A stretch of DNA of 16,678 nucleotides from Chloroflexota bacterium (lineage in GTDB: Bacteria; Chloroflexota; Dehalococcoidia; UBA1127; JACQUN01), in assembly GCA_016210285.1 (NCBI GenBank), contig JACQUN010000113.1, forward strand, positions 1-16,678, given 5' to 3'. The notes under the pieces were generated by a model. The model did no database searches, was not told the DNA's origin, and saw only the letters and a program-made list of their open reading frames with translations. Positions 6,957-12,624 of this stretch are shown one piece after another. How positions within the stretch are numbered: the first letter of the stretch is position 1; the number at the start of each line of letters is the position of its first letter. The position numbers were made by a program, and so were the translations under genes.

Positions 6957-7325
6957 TTAGAATGCGACCACTTTATCGGCCCAGCGGGTCCACTGGGTCA
7001 ACTCGTCCAGCGAGCCCCGGTGCACGGATTCTGCCAACTCCTGGACGCCGATGCCACGGGCGTCTAGGCAGGTCCCTCAGGTGCCGACCAGGACACCCTG
7101 CCGGGCTGCCACCTGCAGCATCCGCTCAAGGTTGTAGAACCCATTGGGTGTCTGCTGGCCCCGCTTGGCGCAAACCACTGCATCCCCAATGAGGAAAACC
7201 CGCACCTCATCCTGCGGGTCTTTGCTCAATGCGATAGCCAGGCGCAACCCATTCCAGGACCGCTCGGTCCCGTAGGGCGGGTCGTTGAGGATGATCAGCG
7301 TCTTTCGCCGGTGCTCCCCGTTCAC
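6957..7325 (-). CDS. DsrE-family protein, probable selenoprotein (in-frame TGA read as Sec)
   Basis: A 122-residue DsrE/YchN-fold protein if the TGA at 7077-7079 is read through; only 82 residues if it stops there. Seen: the family-like N-terminal half (KKTLIILNDPPYGTERSWNGLRLA-type, here RKTLIILNDPPYGTERSWNG), VFLIGDAVVCAKRGQ and PNGFYNLERML. After the TGA the same frame continues without interruption through GTCLDARG, a helix, and DELTQWTRWADKVVAF to TAA at 6957. Family members have C-G-T-C before xDARG; here the TGA replaces the first Cys, giving Sec83-Gly-Thr-Cys86. A SECIS-like hairpin follows the TGA. The start is GTG at 7325 with AAAGGAGTC 6 bases upstream, 27 bases after the arsR gene, so the two are an operon. 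Such proteins are small, cytoplasmic, and linked to sulfur transfer or thiol redox; the exact role here is unknown. The alternative is a nonsense mutation or sequencing error. Confidence 0.75.
7040..7068 (-). promoter_or_regulatory. Candidate bacterial SECIS hairpin for Sec insertion at the 7077-7079 UGA
   Basis: On the reverse strand, GACGCC (7064-7059) pairs perfectly with GGCGTC (7049-7044) around the 9-base loop CGUGGCAUC. Beyond one A/C mismatch, CCU (7068-7066) pairs with AGG (7042-7040). The apical loop begins 18 bases after the UGA and has G as its second base. The loop distance and early loop G match what is known of bacterial SECIS elements, which lie within the coding region right after the Sec codon. 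The element also encodes conserved family residues (DARG region), so the stem is not free to be chance-only noise. Confidence 0.6.
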
Positions 7326-7352
7326 GGCGAGACTCCTTTGTCAGGTTTCCTC

Positions 7353-7700
7353 TCACCCTCGCCCACGCTCAAGGCGGGATAGCTCCCCGGCGCGCTGGAA
7401 TTGCTCCAGCAGGACCTCCCGCATGAGCTGGCACGCCTGGAGAATCTTGGGATTGGAAAGCTTGTAGAACGCGTAGCCACCCTTTCTGCGGTACTCCACT
7501 ACCCCCTTCTCTCGCATGATGCCCAGGTGCTGGGAGACGTTGCTCTTAGGGATGCCGAGCAAATCTACCAGTTCCGACACCGTGCGCTCCCCATCGCCCA
7601 GGGCTTCCACGATACGGAGACGCCAGGGGCTGGCGAAGGTCTTGCATATGGCTGCATGGAGCTGGTACAGCCTGTCCTGTCTCTGCGTTGATTCTTTCAT
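7353..7700 (-). CDS. ArsR-family winged-helix transcriptional regulator
   Basis: A 115-residue ArsR/SmtB-type repressor. Seen: the N-terminal helix ICKTFASPWRLRIVEAL, a helix-turn-helix (VSELVDLLGIPKSNVSQHLGIMREKGVV, about residues 41-68), the wing EYRRKGGYAFYKLS, and a C-terminal helix LQACQLMREVLLEQF. The ELCVCDL metal motif of ArsR is absent. Two cysteines, C19 in the first helix and C90 in the last, are placed so that they could pair across the dimer interface; a thiol- or persulfide-responsive switch is therefore plausible but inferred. It is the first gene of an operon with the DsrE gene. Its promoter and a palindrome over the predicted start of transcription suggest autorepression. The ATG at 7700 has no strong ribosome site. 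Confidence 0.9.
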   Translation of the reverse strand: MKESTQRQDRLYQLHAAICKTFASPWRLRIVEALGDGERTVSELVDLLGIPKSNVSQHLGIMREKGVVEYRRKGGYAFYKLSNPKILQACQLMREVLLEQFQRAGELSRLERGRG

Positions 7701-7714
7701 TGGGAGTGAATGAG

Positions 7715-7730
7715 TTTAGAATATCCTAAA
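7715..7730. promoter_or_regulatory. Candidate ArsR operator palindrome
   Basis: TTTAG (7715-7719) and CTAAA (7726-7730) flank the self-complementary ATAT (7721-7724), making a 16-bp palindrome with one mismatched pair. It lies between the -10 box and the arsR start codon and covers the predicted start of transcription near 7727, a normal place for an autorepressor to bind. Binding by this ArsR protein is inferred. Confidence 0.55.
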
Positions 7731-7733
7731 TCT

Positions 7734-7762
7734 ATTATCCGCTTCAGGTGCTGGGAAGTCAA
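7734..7762 (-). promoter_or_regulatory. Promoter of the arsR-dsrE operon
   Basis: On the reverse strand TTGACT (7762-7757) is separated by exactly 17 bases from GATAAT (7739-7734). Both hexamers match sigma-70 consensus at five of six positions. Transcription would start near 7727, about 27 bases before the arsR ATG. Confidence 0.65.
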
Positions 7763-7792
7763 GAACGGCGAAAGAATCCTTCGGTAGCCTCA

Positions 7793-7828
7793 TAGCCCAC
7801 CCCCAGGCTCAGGCCTGGGGGTGGGCTA
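7793..7828. repeat. Perfect 16-bp inverted repeat (hairpin) between divergent genes
   Basis: TAGCCCACCCCCAGGC (7793-7808) and GCCTGGGGGTGGGCTA (7813-7828) are exact reverse complements around the 4-base loop TCAG. There is no T-tract on either side, and it lies between two divergent promoters, so it is not a typical terminator for a mapped gene. It may be a dispersed palindromic repeat, a relic end of an IS200/IS605-like element, or an insulator between the divergent transcripts. Confidence 0.85.
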
Positions 7829-7888
7829 AAGTGTAGTTGGTAGACCTGAGGCTTGTACCTTGTTCTTTCTCGCCACTCGGGGAGTTGC

Positions 7889-7894
7889 TACAAT
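7889..7894 (+). promoter_or_regulatory. Putative -10 box of the MFS transporter gene
   Basis: TACAAT at 7889-7894 matches five of six consensus positions. The hexamer 17 bases upstream (TTTCTC) is a poor -35. Transcription would start near 7901, leaving about 30 bases before the GTG at 7931 and excluding the in-frame TTG at 7853 as the start. Confidence 0.4.
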
Positions 7895-7930
7895 AGACCC
7901 CGCATACTCGTCCTTGTAGGAGATAAGGCC

Positions 7931-9250
7931 GTGAAGGCAGCCTTGCACCTCCCTCCAGTGCGGCTCCCCAACCTGTTCTATGGCTGGTGGATCGTCATCG
8001 CGGGCGCTGCCGGCATGGCGCTCAGCGCTGGCCTCAACTTCTATGGCTTTAGCGCCTTCTTCGTTCCGCTAACCCAGGAGTTTGGCTGGAACCGCACTGC
8101 TCTTTCTGGGGTGTACTCCTTCTCGCGCCTGGAGTCAGGGATTCTGGGGCCCGTTGAGGGCTTCCTGGTGGACAAGCTGGGGCCCCGGATCATGATGCTG
8201 GTAGGAGTCCCGCTGATGGCGGCGGGCTTCATCCTCCTGAGCCAGGTCCATTCCCTCGCGACCCTCTATCTAGTGTATATCCTCTTCATCACCCTTGGCT
8301 CTGGCCTGGCCTTCAGCACGCCCATCTCCGCCACAGTGGCAAACTGGTTCCAGCGGAAGCGGAGCCTGGCCTTCGGCATCATGTGGTCTGGGGTAGGCCT
8401 TGGCGGTGCCACCATGGTTCCCATGGTGAGCTGGCTTATCGTCACCTCGGGATGGCGTGTGGCGGCCGTGGTATCTGGCATCCTGATCTTCGTTGTAGGG
8501 CTTCCCATCGCTCTGGTAGTGCGCCATCGTCCCGAGCGGTATGGCTACCTTCCGGATGGAGGGCCGTCAGACCGGCCTACAGAGCGCGGGGGAGGTCATA
8601 GAGGGGAGCAGCGTGCTACCACCCCAGCCGGGCAGGAGGAGGACATGACGGCCCGCCAGGCGTTGCGGACCAGGGCCTTCTGGCTGCTGGCCGTGGCCGT
8701 GGGGCTCCGTCACGTGGTGACCACTGGCTTCCTCATCCACCTTATCCCTATGCTGACGGACCGCGGCATCTCCATCACGGTGGCCGGCTCTATGCTGGGC
8801 TCAGTGGCTCTGCTCAGCATCACAGGAAGGATGGGGTTGGCCTGGCTGGGAGACCGCTTCAGCAAGACGCTGTTGATGTCCCTGGCTACCGGGCTGATGG
8901 GTCTCACGATGCTGGGGATGTCTGGGGTCACCAGCACCTGGGGTATAGTCCTGCTGCTGGTGGCCTATGCCATGTCCTACGGTGGGCTTACCGTGCTTCC
9001 GCTGCCGCTACAGGCTGACCTGTTTGGTCGCGGCGCTTTCGCCACCATCCGGGGGTTTCTGGGCGTCGTCCAGACCGGGGGCGGCCTGGCAGGGCCTCTT
9101 ATCGCGGGCTTTGTCTACGACACAACCCAAAGCTATAGCAATGCCTTCCTGGCCTTTGCGGCGGCCGCCTTCCTTAGCGCAGTCACTATCCTGCTGGTCC
9201 GCAAGCCCAGGGCTGCCCACCCACGGCCTGCCTCTGCCTCAGCCGGTTGA
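7931..9250 (+). CDS. Major facilitator superfamily transporter
   Basis: A 439-residue inner-membrane protein with about twelve hydrophobic segments in two halves. Seen: FYGWWIVIAGAAGMALSAG as the first membrane helix, the FGWNRTALS segment and the motif-A-like VDKLGPRIMM after helix 2, a charged, Gly/Arg-rich cytoplasmic loop between the halves (about residues 195-230), and a second-half motif AWLGDRFSKTLLM. The FYGWW start and FGW-R motif are typical of the oxalate/formate antiporter and monocarboxylate-like branch, so a small organic anion is a reasonable but unproven substrate. The GTG at 7931 has AGGAG (7918-7922) eight bases upstream and is preceded by a -10 box; the frame is open further up to a TTG at 7853, which lacks these. 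It is divergent from arsR and convergent with the lipoprotein gene. Confidence 0.9.
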   Translation: MKAALHLPPVRLPNLFYGWWIVIAGAAGMALSAGLNFYGFSAFFVPLTQEFGWNRTALSGVYSFSRLESGILGPVEGFLVDKLGPRIMMLVGVPLMAAGFILLSQVHSLATLYLVYILFITLGSGLAFSTPISATVANWFQRKRSLAFGIMWSGVGLGGATMVPMVSWLIVTSGWRVAAVVSGILIFVVGLPIALVVRHRPERYGYLPDGGPSDRPTERGGGHRGEQRATTPAGQEEDMTARQALRTRAFWLLAVAVGLRHVVTTGFLIHLIPMLTDRGISITVAGSMLGSVALLSITGRMGLAWLGDRFSKTLLMSLATGLMGLTMLGMSGVTSTWGIVLLLVAYAMSYGGLTVLPLPLQADLFGRGAFATIRGFLGVVQTGGGLAGPLIAGFVYDTTQSYSNAFLAFAAAAFLSAVTILLVRKPRAAHPRPASASAG

Positions 9251-9261
9251 GGCCCTCTCTC

Positions 9262-9292
9262 CGGCAGGGCGGGGAACCTCACGGCCCTGCCG
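9262..9292. terminator. Hairpin at the convergent MFS/lipoprotein gene ends
   Basis: CGGCAGGGC (9262-9270) pairs perfectly with GCCCTGCCG (9284-9292) around a 13-base loop. It lies 11 bases after the MFS stop and overlaps the last codons of the reverse lipoprotein gene. No T-tract follows, so termination is plausible by position only. Confidence 0.4.
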
Positions 9293-9845
9293 CGAGGATG
9301 CGGACGGTAGCCCTGGCCTCAACCCTCGTGCTCTCCCCCTGCTGGTGGTCGCCGAGGTTGAAGACGGCGAGCATAATGTAGGTGCCAGGCGGTGCTTGGG
9401 TAGGGGAGCCCTGGGGGGAGAGCCTCTGGTCCCAGATGACCGTCCGCTCAAGGACGCCCCCAGCCTCCAGGACCGCACCCGTCACCGCCGGGAGGACGAT
9501 CTTCGGGCCCTGGCCCTCCTCATAGAGAGGCTGGGCGCCGCCCTGGGGCAGCTCCACCCACAGGTAGATGGGTGCGTCGCCGATGTTCCACATCGTGTAG
9601 GGCGCGGGTTTCCCGGAGGTGTTCTCTACTCGGGCTCTAGCTCTTACCGGCTCGCCCGCCTTGTACTCTGCCTTCTCTGCCACAAGGGTGAGCCGCACCA
9701 GGGGCGTTGCGTTAGGGCTCGTTCCCACCACGGGTGCCGGTGTTGGTTGCGGCGCCATGGTCGGCGACGGCGTGTGCTGTTGCCTGGCGGCTGGCGCGCA
9801 GGCAACCAGGAGAAGCAACATCATCATGCTGGCACGAATCCGCAT
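9279..9845 (-). CDS. Small lipoprotein with a BsuPI/Ig-like beta domain
   Basis: A 188-residue predicted lipoprotein. Seen: MRIR followed by a Met/Leu-rich hydrophobic stretch and the lipobox L13-V14-A15-C16, so the mature protein would be lipidated at Cys16 and anchored outside the membrane. A Pro/Thr/Ala-rich linker (about residues 22-45) leads to a beta-rich domain (LTLVAEKAEYKAGEPVRARARVEN and later IWDQ, PPGTYIMLAVF). This arrangement resembles the intracellular proteinase inhibitor (BsuPI) fold found in many secreted proteins, but the match is by pattern only. I chose the ATG at 9845 because AGGGGG lies just upstream and the lipobox is then correctly placed; a 12-residue upstream extension would begin within a likely -10 box (TATTAT on the reverse strand, 9885-9880). 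Function is unknown. Confidence 0.75.
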   Translation of the reverse strand: MRIRASMMMLLLLVACAPAARQQHTPSPTMAPQPTPAPVVGTSPNATPLVRLTLVAEKAEYKAGEPVRARARVENTSGKPAPYTMWNIGDAPIYLWVELPQGGAQPLYEEGQGPKIVLPAVTGAVLEAGGVLERTVIWDQRLSPQGSPTQAPPGTYIMLAVFNLGDHQQGESTRVEARATVRILAAGP

Positions 9846-9952
9846 CTTCAACCCCCTGAAGGCGGCGGCGTCACATCTCATAATAGCACGGCTCAGGGTA
9901 GGTGTTGCTTACGCCCCGTTCCGCCCTGGCAGGGTGCTATACTGGGCGCAAG

Positions 9953-10093
9953 ATGGCAGAGCGCGTGGGAGACCTGGTGGTCATCGGCGGGGGGTGCTAC
10001 GGCGCCTACCATGCTCGGCAGCTTGCCAGGGCCTGCCGCGCCGGGAGGCCCTGGCGACGGTCTCTCGTTGCCACGGCGTGGTGGGCCTCTTGA
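9953..10093 (+). pseudogene. Remnant N-terminus of a nucleotide-binding oxidoreductase
   Basis: The 46-codon frame begins MAERVGDLVVIGGGCYGAYH and continues ARQLARA, a convincing beta-alpha start of a Rossmann FAD/NAD-binding fold with a GxGxxG-like glycine cluster. The following residues (Trp/Arg/Ala-rich) do not look like a folded continuation, and the frame stops at 10093, 60 bases before the next gene. None of the three frames downstream gives a credible continuation. The likeliest reading is a deletion or frameshift relic. A TATACT -10-like box lies at 9938-9943. It could instead be a very short real gene, which I think unlikely. Confidence 0.45.
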
Positions 10094-10153
10094 ACCTCAC
10101 CCCTGTTCGGGCAGAGAATAGGCAGAGTGTAGAGATGACTGCGGAGGGACATC

Positions 10154-11041
10154 ATGGAGCTGCTGCGAAGCCTGCTCTTCGTGCCAGGGAACCGACAGGA
10201 TATGCTGGAGAAGGCGCGGATGCTCCCCGCGGACGCCCTCCTGCCGGACATGGAGGACTCGGTGCCCTTCCCGGAGAAGGCCAAAGCGCGGGAGACCATC
10301 GCCAAAGTGCTCCCCACCCTGGCCGGGCGCGGCCAGAAGGTCATCCCGCGGGCCAACTCCCTGGCCACTGGCCTCCTGGAGGCTGACCTGGCGGCGGTCA
10401 TCGGCCCCCACATCTACGGCGTGACCGTGGGGAAGATTGACGGCGTGTGGGACGTCCAGCAGGTTGATGCCATCATCGCTGCCCTGGAGCGGCGGGCGGG
10501 CCAGGAGCCAGGGCGGGTCAAGCTGGTGCCGTGGGTGGAGACGGCGAAGGGGATGGTGCACGCCTACGACATCTGCCGGGCGTCGCCGCGCATCATCGCG
10601 GTGGCCTTCGGCGGCGACGACTACCTGACCGACATGGGCCTCCAGCGCACCGAGACGGGAGAGGAGCTGGTGTACGCGCGGAGCGTGGTGGCGGTGGCGG
10701 CCAGGGCGGCTGGCATCCCTGCGGTGGACAGCCCCTACAACAACTTCCGGGACGCCGAGGGCCTGAAGCGGGAGGTGCAGAAGGTCCGCTCCCTGGGCAT
10801 GAAGGGCAAGTGCGCCATCCACCCCAGCCAGGTAGAGGTCATAAGCCAGGGCTTCAGCCCCGCGCCGGAGGAGGTGGAGTACGCCCGGCGGGTGGTCCAG
10901 TCCTACGACGAGGCGGCGGCCCAGGGTCGCGGCGCCGTCTCCCTGGACGGCAGGATGATTGACCAGCCCATCGTGGCCCGCGCCCGCAACCTGCTGGCGC
11001 TGGCAGAGGCGATTCGCAAGGCGGAGGAGGTGAGGGGGTGA
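10154..11041 (+). CDS. CitE-like lyase (HpcH/HpaI aldolase/citrate lyase beta family)
   Basis: A 295-residue TIM-barrel enzyme of the family that includes citrate lyase beta chain, malyl-CoA/methylmalyl-CoA lyase and related acyl-CoA lyases. Seen: RSLLFVPGNR at residues 5-14, DMEDSVP at 32-38 (after LLP), IPRANS with Arg66, PWVETAKG with the Mg-binding Glu129, GGDDYLTDMG with Asp155/156, and the KCAIHPSQVEVI segment (219-230). All of these are family landmarks. The ATG at 10154 has GGAGGG at 10143-10148. It stands alone, with no citrate lyase alpha or gamma genes nearby, so a stand-alone malyl-CoA or citramalyl-CoA type lyase is likelier than a citrate lyase subunit. The specific substrate is not determined. 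Confidence 0.9.
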   Translation: MELLRSLLFVPGNRQDMLEKARMLPADALLPDMEDSVPFPEKAKARETIAKVLPTLAGRGQKVIPRANSLATGLLEADLAAVIGPHIYGVTVGKIDGVWDVQQVDAIIAALERRAGQEPGRVKLVPWVETAKGMVHAYDICRASPRIIAVAFGGDDYLTDMGLQRTETGEELVYARSVVAVAARAAGIPAVDSPYNNFRDAEGLKREVQKVRSLGMKGKCAIHPSQVEVISQGFSPAPEEVEYARRVVQSYDEAAAQGRGAVSLDGRMIDQPIVARARNLLALAEAIRKAEEVRG

Positions 11042-11064
11042 GGGCGTTCACGCTTGCGGTGCTG

Positions 11065-11093
11065 TTGAGACTCACGGCAGGGGCTTGTAGATT
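11065..11093 (+). promoter_or_regulatory. Promoter-like sequence ahead of the tRNA-like element
   Basis: TTGAGA (11065-11070) and TAGATT (11088-11093) are 17 bases apart and match consensus at five and four of six positions. Transcription would start near 11100, at the 5' end of the tRNA-like sequence, suggesting the latter is or was expressed. Confidence 0.45.
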
Positions 11094-11101
11094 CCCGTCG
11101 G

Positions 11102-11175
11102 CGGGGCGTAGCTCAGTGGCAGAGCATGCGGTTGCGACATGCAGGTGAGGGGTTCGAGTCCCCGCAGGCCGACCA
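11102..11175 (+). tRNA. tRNA-like sequence, probably degenerate (best-fit anticodon GCG)
   Basis: Seen: T8-A9 followed by a perfect D-arm (GCTC, AGTGGCA, GAGC, 11111-11125), a T-arm with GGGG-TTCGAGT-CCCC (11149-11163) and an A-CCA end (11172-11175). On the best register the anticodon loop is TTGCGAC with GCG at 11134-11136, which would read Arg codons. Against a healthy gene: only about four of seven acceptor pairs form, the anticodon stem has a G-T and a G-A pair, and the fifth T-stem pair is A-G. It may be a decayed tRNA, or a fragment left at an integration site. Confidence 0.4.
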
Positions 11176-11216
11176 GAAAAAGCATATGCCTCAGCTTTCT
11201 GCTCAACCGTAAATCC

Positions 11217-12206
11217 TCAGCGCATACCCCGCAACTTTGGGTATTCCAACACGGGCGAATTCAACACCCGCACCGGCCGCCCTTTGAGAAAGGTCTGGAT
11301 GTTCTCTATGGCATCTGCGAACATCCTCTTGTAAACGTCGTCTGTCACGTAGCCCAGGTGCGGTGTAACGACCGTGTTCTCCAGGTGGCGCAAGGGATGG
11401 TCCGGAGGCAGCGGTTCTACGTCGTACACGTCCAACCCGGCACCCTGGATAGTCTTGCTTCGCAGGGCCTGAATCAGGGCCTGCTCATCCACGATTGGCC
11501 CTCGCGAGGTGTTAATCAGGTATGCCGTGGGCTTCATAAGCCCCAGCTCCCGTGCGCCAATCAGCCCCTTCGTTCGATTGCTCAGTTTCAGGTGGATCGT
11601 GACAAGGTCAGAGCGTGACAACAACTCGTCTTCGGCGGCATAGGTCGCGCCTACCGACTGGGCCCTTTCTCGGGTGAGGTTCTGGCTCCAGGCCAACACC
11701 TGCATCTGGAAGGCCAGCCCAATCTTGGCCACCTGAGAGCCGATGTTTCCCAGGCCAATAACCCCCAGGGTCTTGTGGGCAAGGTCCTGCCCTACTGTGT
11801 GCTGCCATGCTCCCTCACGGATGGCACGGTCTTCCAGTGCAATGCTGCGGGCCAGGGCCAATATGAGTCCCCAGGTAAGCTCCACGGTACCCACGCTGCT
11901 GCTGTATGTGCCGGCAACAACGATGCCCATCTCTGTGGCAGCCTCGACATCAAATGAGGCATTGGCCATGCCCGTAGTAATGAGTAGCTTCAAGTTAGGC
12001 AACTGTTGCAACAGCGAGCGGGACATAGGGGTGCGCTCGCGCATTCCAATAACAATGTCGTAATCCCTCAGGCGCTGGGCCATGGCAGATTCGTCGGACA
12101 AATGGTCACGAAACGTCTCCACGTTGATATCCCCGGGCAAGACCGACCAGTCTGCCATCTGCAAAGCGACGCCCTGATAGTCGTCCAGAACAGCTACTCT
12201 TACCAA
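11217..12206 (-). CDS. D-2-hydroxyacid dehydrogenase (NAD-dependent)
   Basis: A 329-residue oxidoreductase of the D-isomer-specific 2-hydroxyacid dehydrogenase family (phosphoglycerate, glycerate/hydroxypyruvate and related dehydrogenases). Seen: the NAD-binding GLGNIG at residues 151-156, and the catalytic set Arg235 (INTSRGPIVDE), Glu264 (YDVEPLP) and His283 (TPHLGY). No ACT or regulatory domain follows, so it is the short form rather than a full SerA. The N-terminal part (VLDDYQG, MRERTP) resembles a subgroup often annotated as hydroxyacid dehydrogenases of unknown substrate. The likely start is TTG at 12206, since the protein begins there with VRVAVLDD and AAAGGAAGG lies just upstream; no ATG fits. 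A matching promoter precedes it. Confidence 0.9.
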   Translation of the reverse strand: MVRVAVLDDYQGVALQMADWSVLPGDINVETFRDHLSDESAMAQRLRDYDIVIGMRERTPMSRSLLQQLPNLKLLITTGMANASFDVEAATEMGIVVAGTYSSSVGTVELTWGLILALARSIALEDRAIREGAWQHTVGQDLAHKTLGVIGLGNIGSQVAKIGLAFQMQVLAWSQNLTRERAQSVGATYAAEDELLSRSDLVTIHLKLSNRTKGLIGARELGLMKPTAYLINTSRGPIVDEQALIQALRSKTIQGAGLDVYDVEPLPPDHPLRHLENTVVTPHLGYVTDDVYKRMFADAIENIQTFLKGRPVRVLNSPVLEYPKLRGMR

Positions 12207-12232
12207 GGGGCACCTTCCTTTCTAACAGGCAA

Positions 12233-12261
12233 ACGATAGTTGAATGGGAGATGCTCGTCAA
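12233..12261 (-). promoter_or_regulatory. Promoter of the D-2-hydroxyacid dehydrogenase gene
   Basis: On the reverse strand TTGACG (12261-12256) is followed after exactly 17 bases by TATCGT (12238-12233), matching consensus at five and four of six positions. Transcription would start near 12226, about 20 bases before the TTG start codon. Confidence 0.55.
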
Positions 12262-12265
12262 TGCC

Positions 12266-12351
12266 GTGGGGTGGACCCACCGCCCGCGGCTTGAAAGCCG
12301 TCGGGCCGGTAGCATAGAGACGCGTCTGAGGCGAGAGCAAGAGTGCTTGCT
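12266..12351. other. Hairpin-rich noncoding segment
   Basis: Four self-complementary elements lie in a row in a region with no gene: GTGGG/CCCAC (12266-12280); a two-part hairpin with GCCCG plus CGGCT pairing with AGCCG plus CGGGC across one bulged T (12282-12306); the perfect palindrome AGACGCGTCT (12318-12327); and AGCAAG/CTTGCT with a 4-base loop (12336-12351). The cluster could be a structured RNA or the end of a decayed IS200/IS605-type element. Together with the repeat at 12374-12476 it fills most of the 418-base gap between the dehydrogenase and folB; the remainder (12477-12624) shows only a weak TATCAT box at 12526-12531. Confidence 0.45.
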
Positions 12352-12373
12352 TCTGATGGTGTGGCCCACTAGA

Positions 12374-12476
12374 CTAGTACCTACTGTCATACGTCAGCGT
12401 TATCTTCGTTTCTATCTGGTCAGCCCGAACTACAGCTTTGGTGACAGTGACGCTGTTTGCCGCCACTAGGTACTAG
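12374..12476. repeat. 103-bp segment bounded by perfect 10-bp inverted repeats
   Basis: CTAGTACCTA (12374-12383) and TAGGTACTAG (12467-12476) are exact reverse complements. The interior also carries a loosely matching pair (CTGTCAT near the left end, GTGACAG nearer the right). No coding frame of interest lies inside. The size and end symmetry fit a MITE-like or other small mobile remnant, but no clear target duplication is visible. Confidence 0.5.
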
Positions 12477-12624
12477 GCTAAGAACTTCTAGCCGGAAAGC
12501 ATACGGCTGTGACCCAATCTTCTGCTATCATTTGCGTTGCGACATGTCAACATCGTGGTTGGCAAATGATTCACAGATCGCCAGAAAACCCGCTCCGTAT
12601 CGGCCAGCGTAGGCCGGCGCAGCC

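Noticed and set aside
7077..7325. DsrE gene as a simple truncated 82-residue protein
   Set aside because: The frame after the TGA keeps the full family C-terminus with no indel and is followed by a SECIS-like hairpin, so plain truncation explains the data less well; a point nonsense mutation remains possible.
8967..10386. Forward frames overlapping the MFS end, the lipoprotein gene and the start of the lyase gene
   Set aside because: They overlap well-supported genes in other frames or strands and give Arg/Pro/Gly-rich products without domains.
12106..12390. Reverse 94-codon frame over the dehydrogenase promoter
   Set aside because: It overlaps the 5' end of the dehydrogenase gene, its promoter and the hairpin cluster, and its product has no recognisable features.
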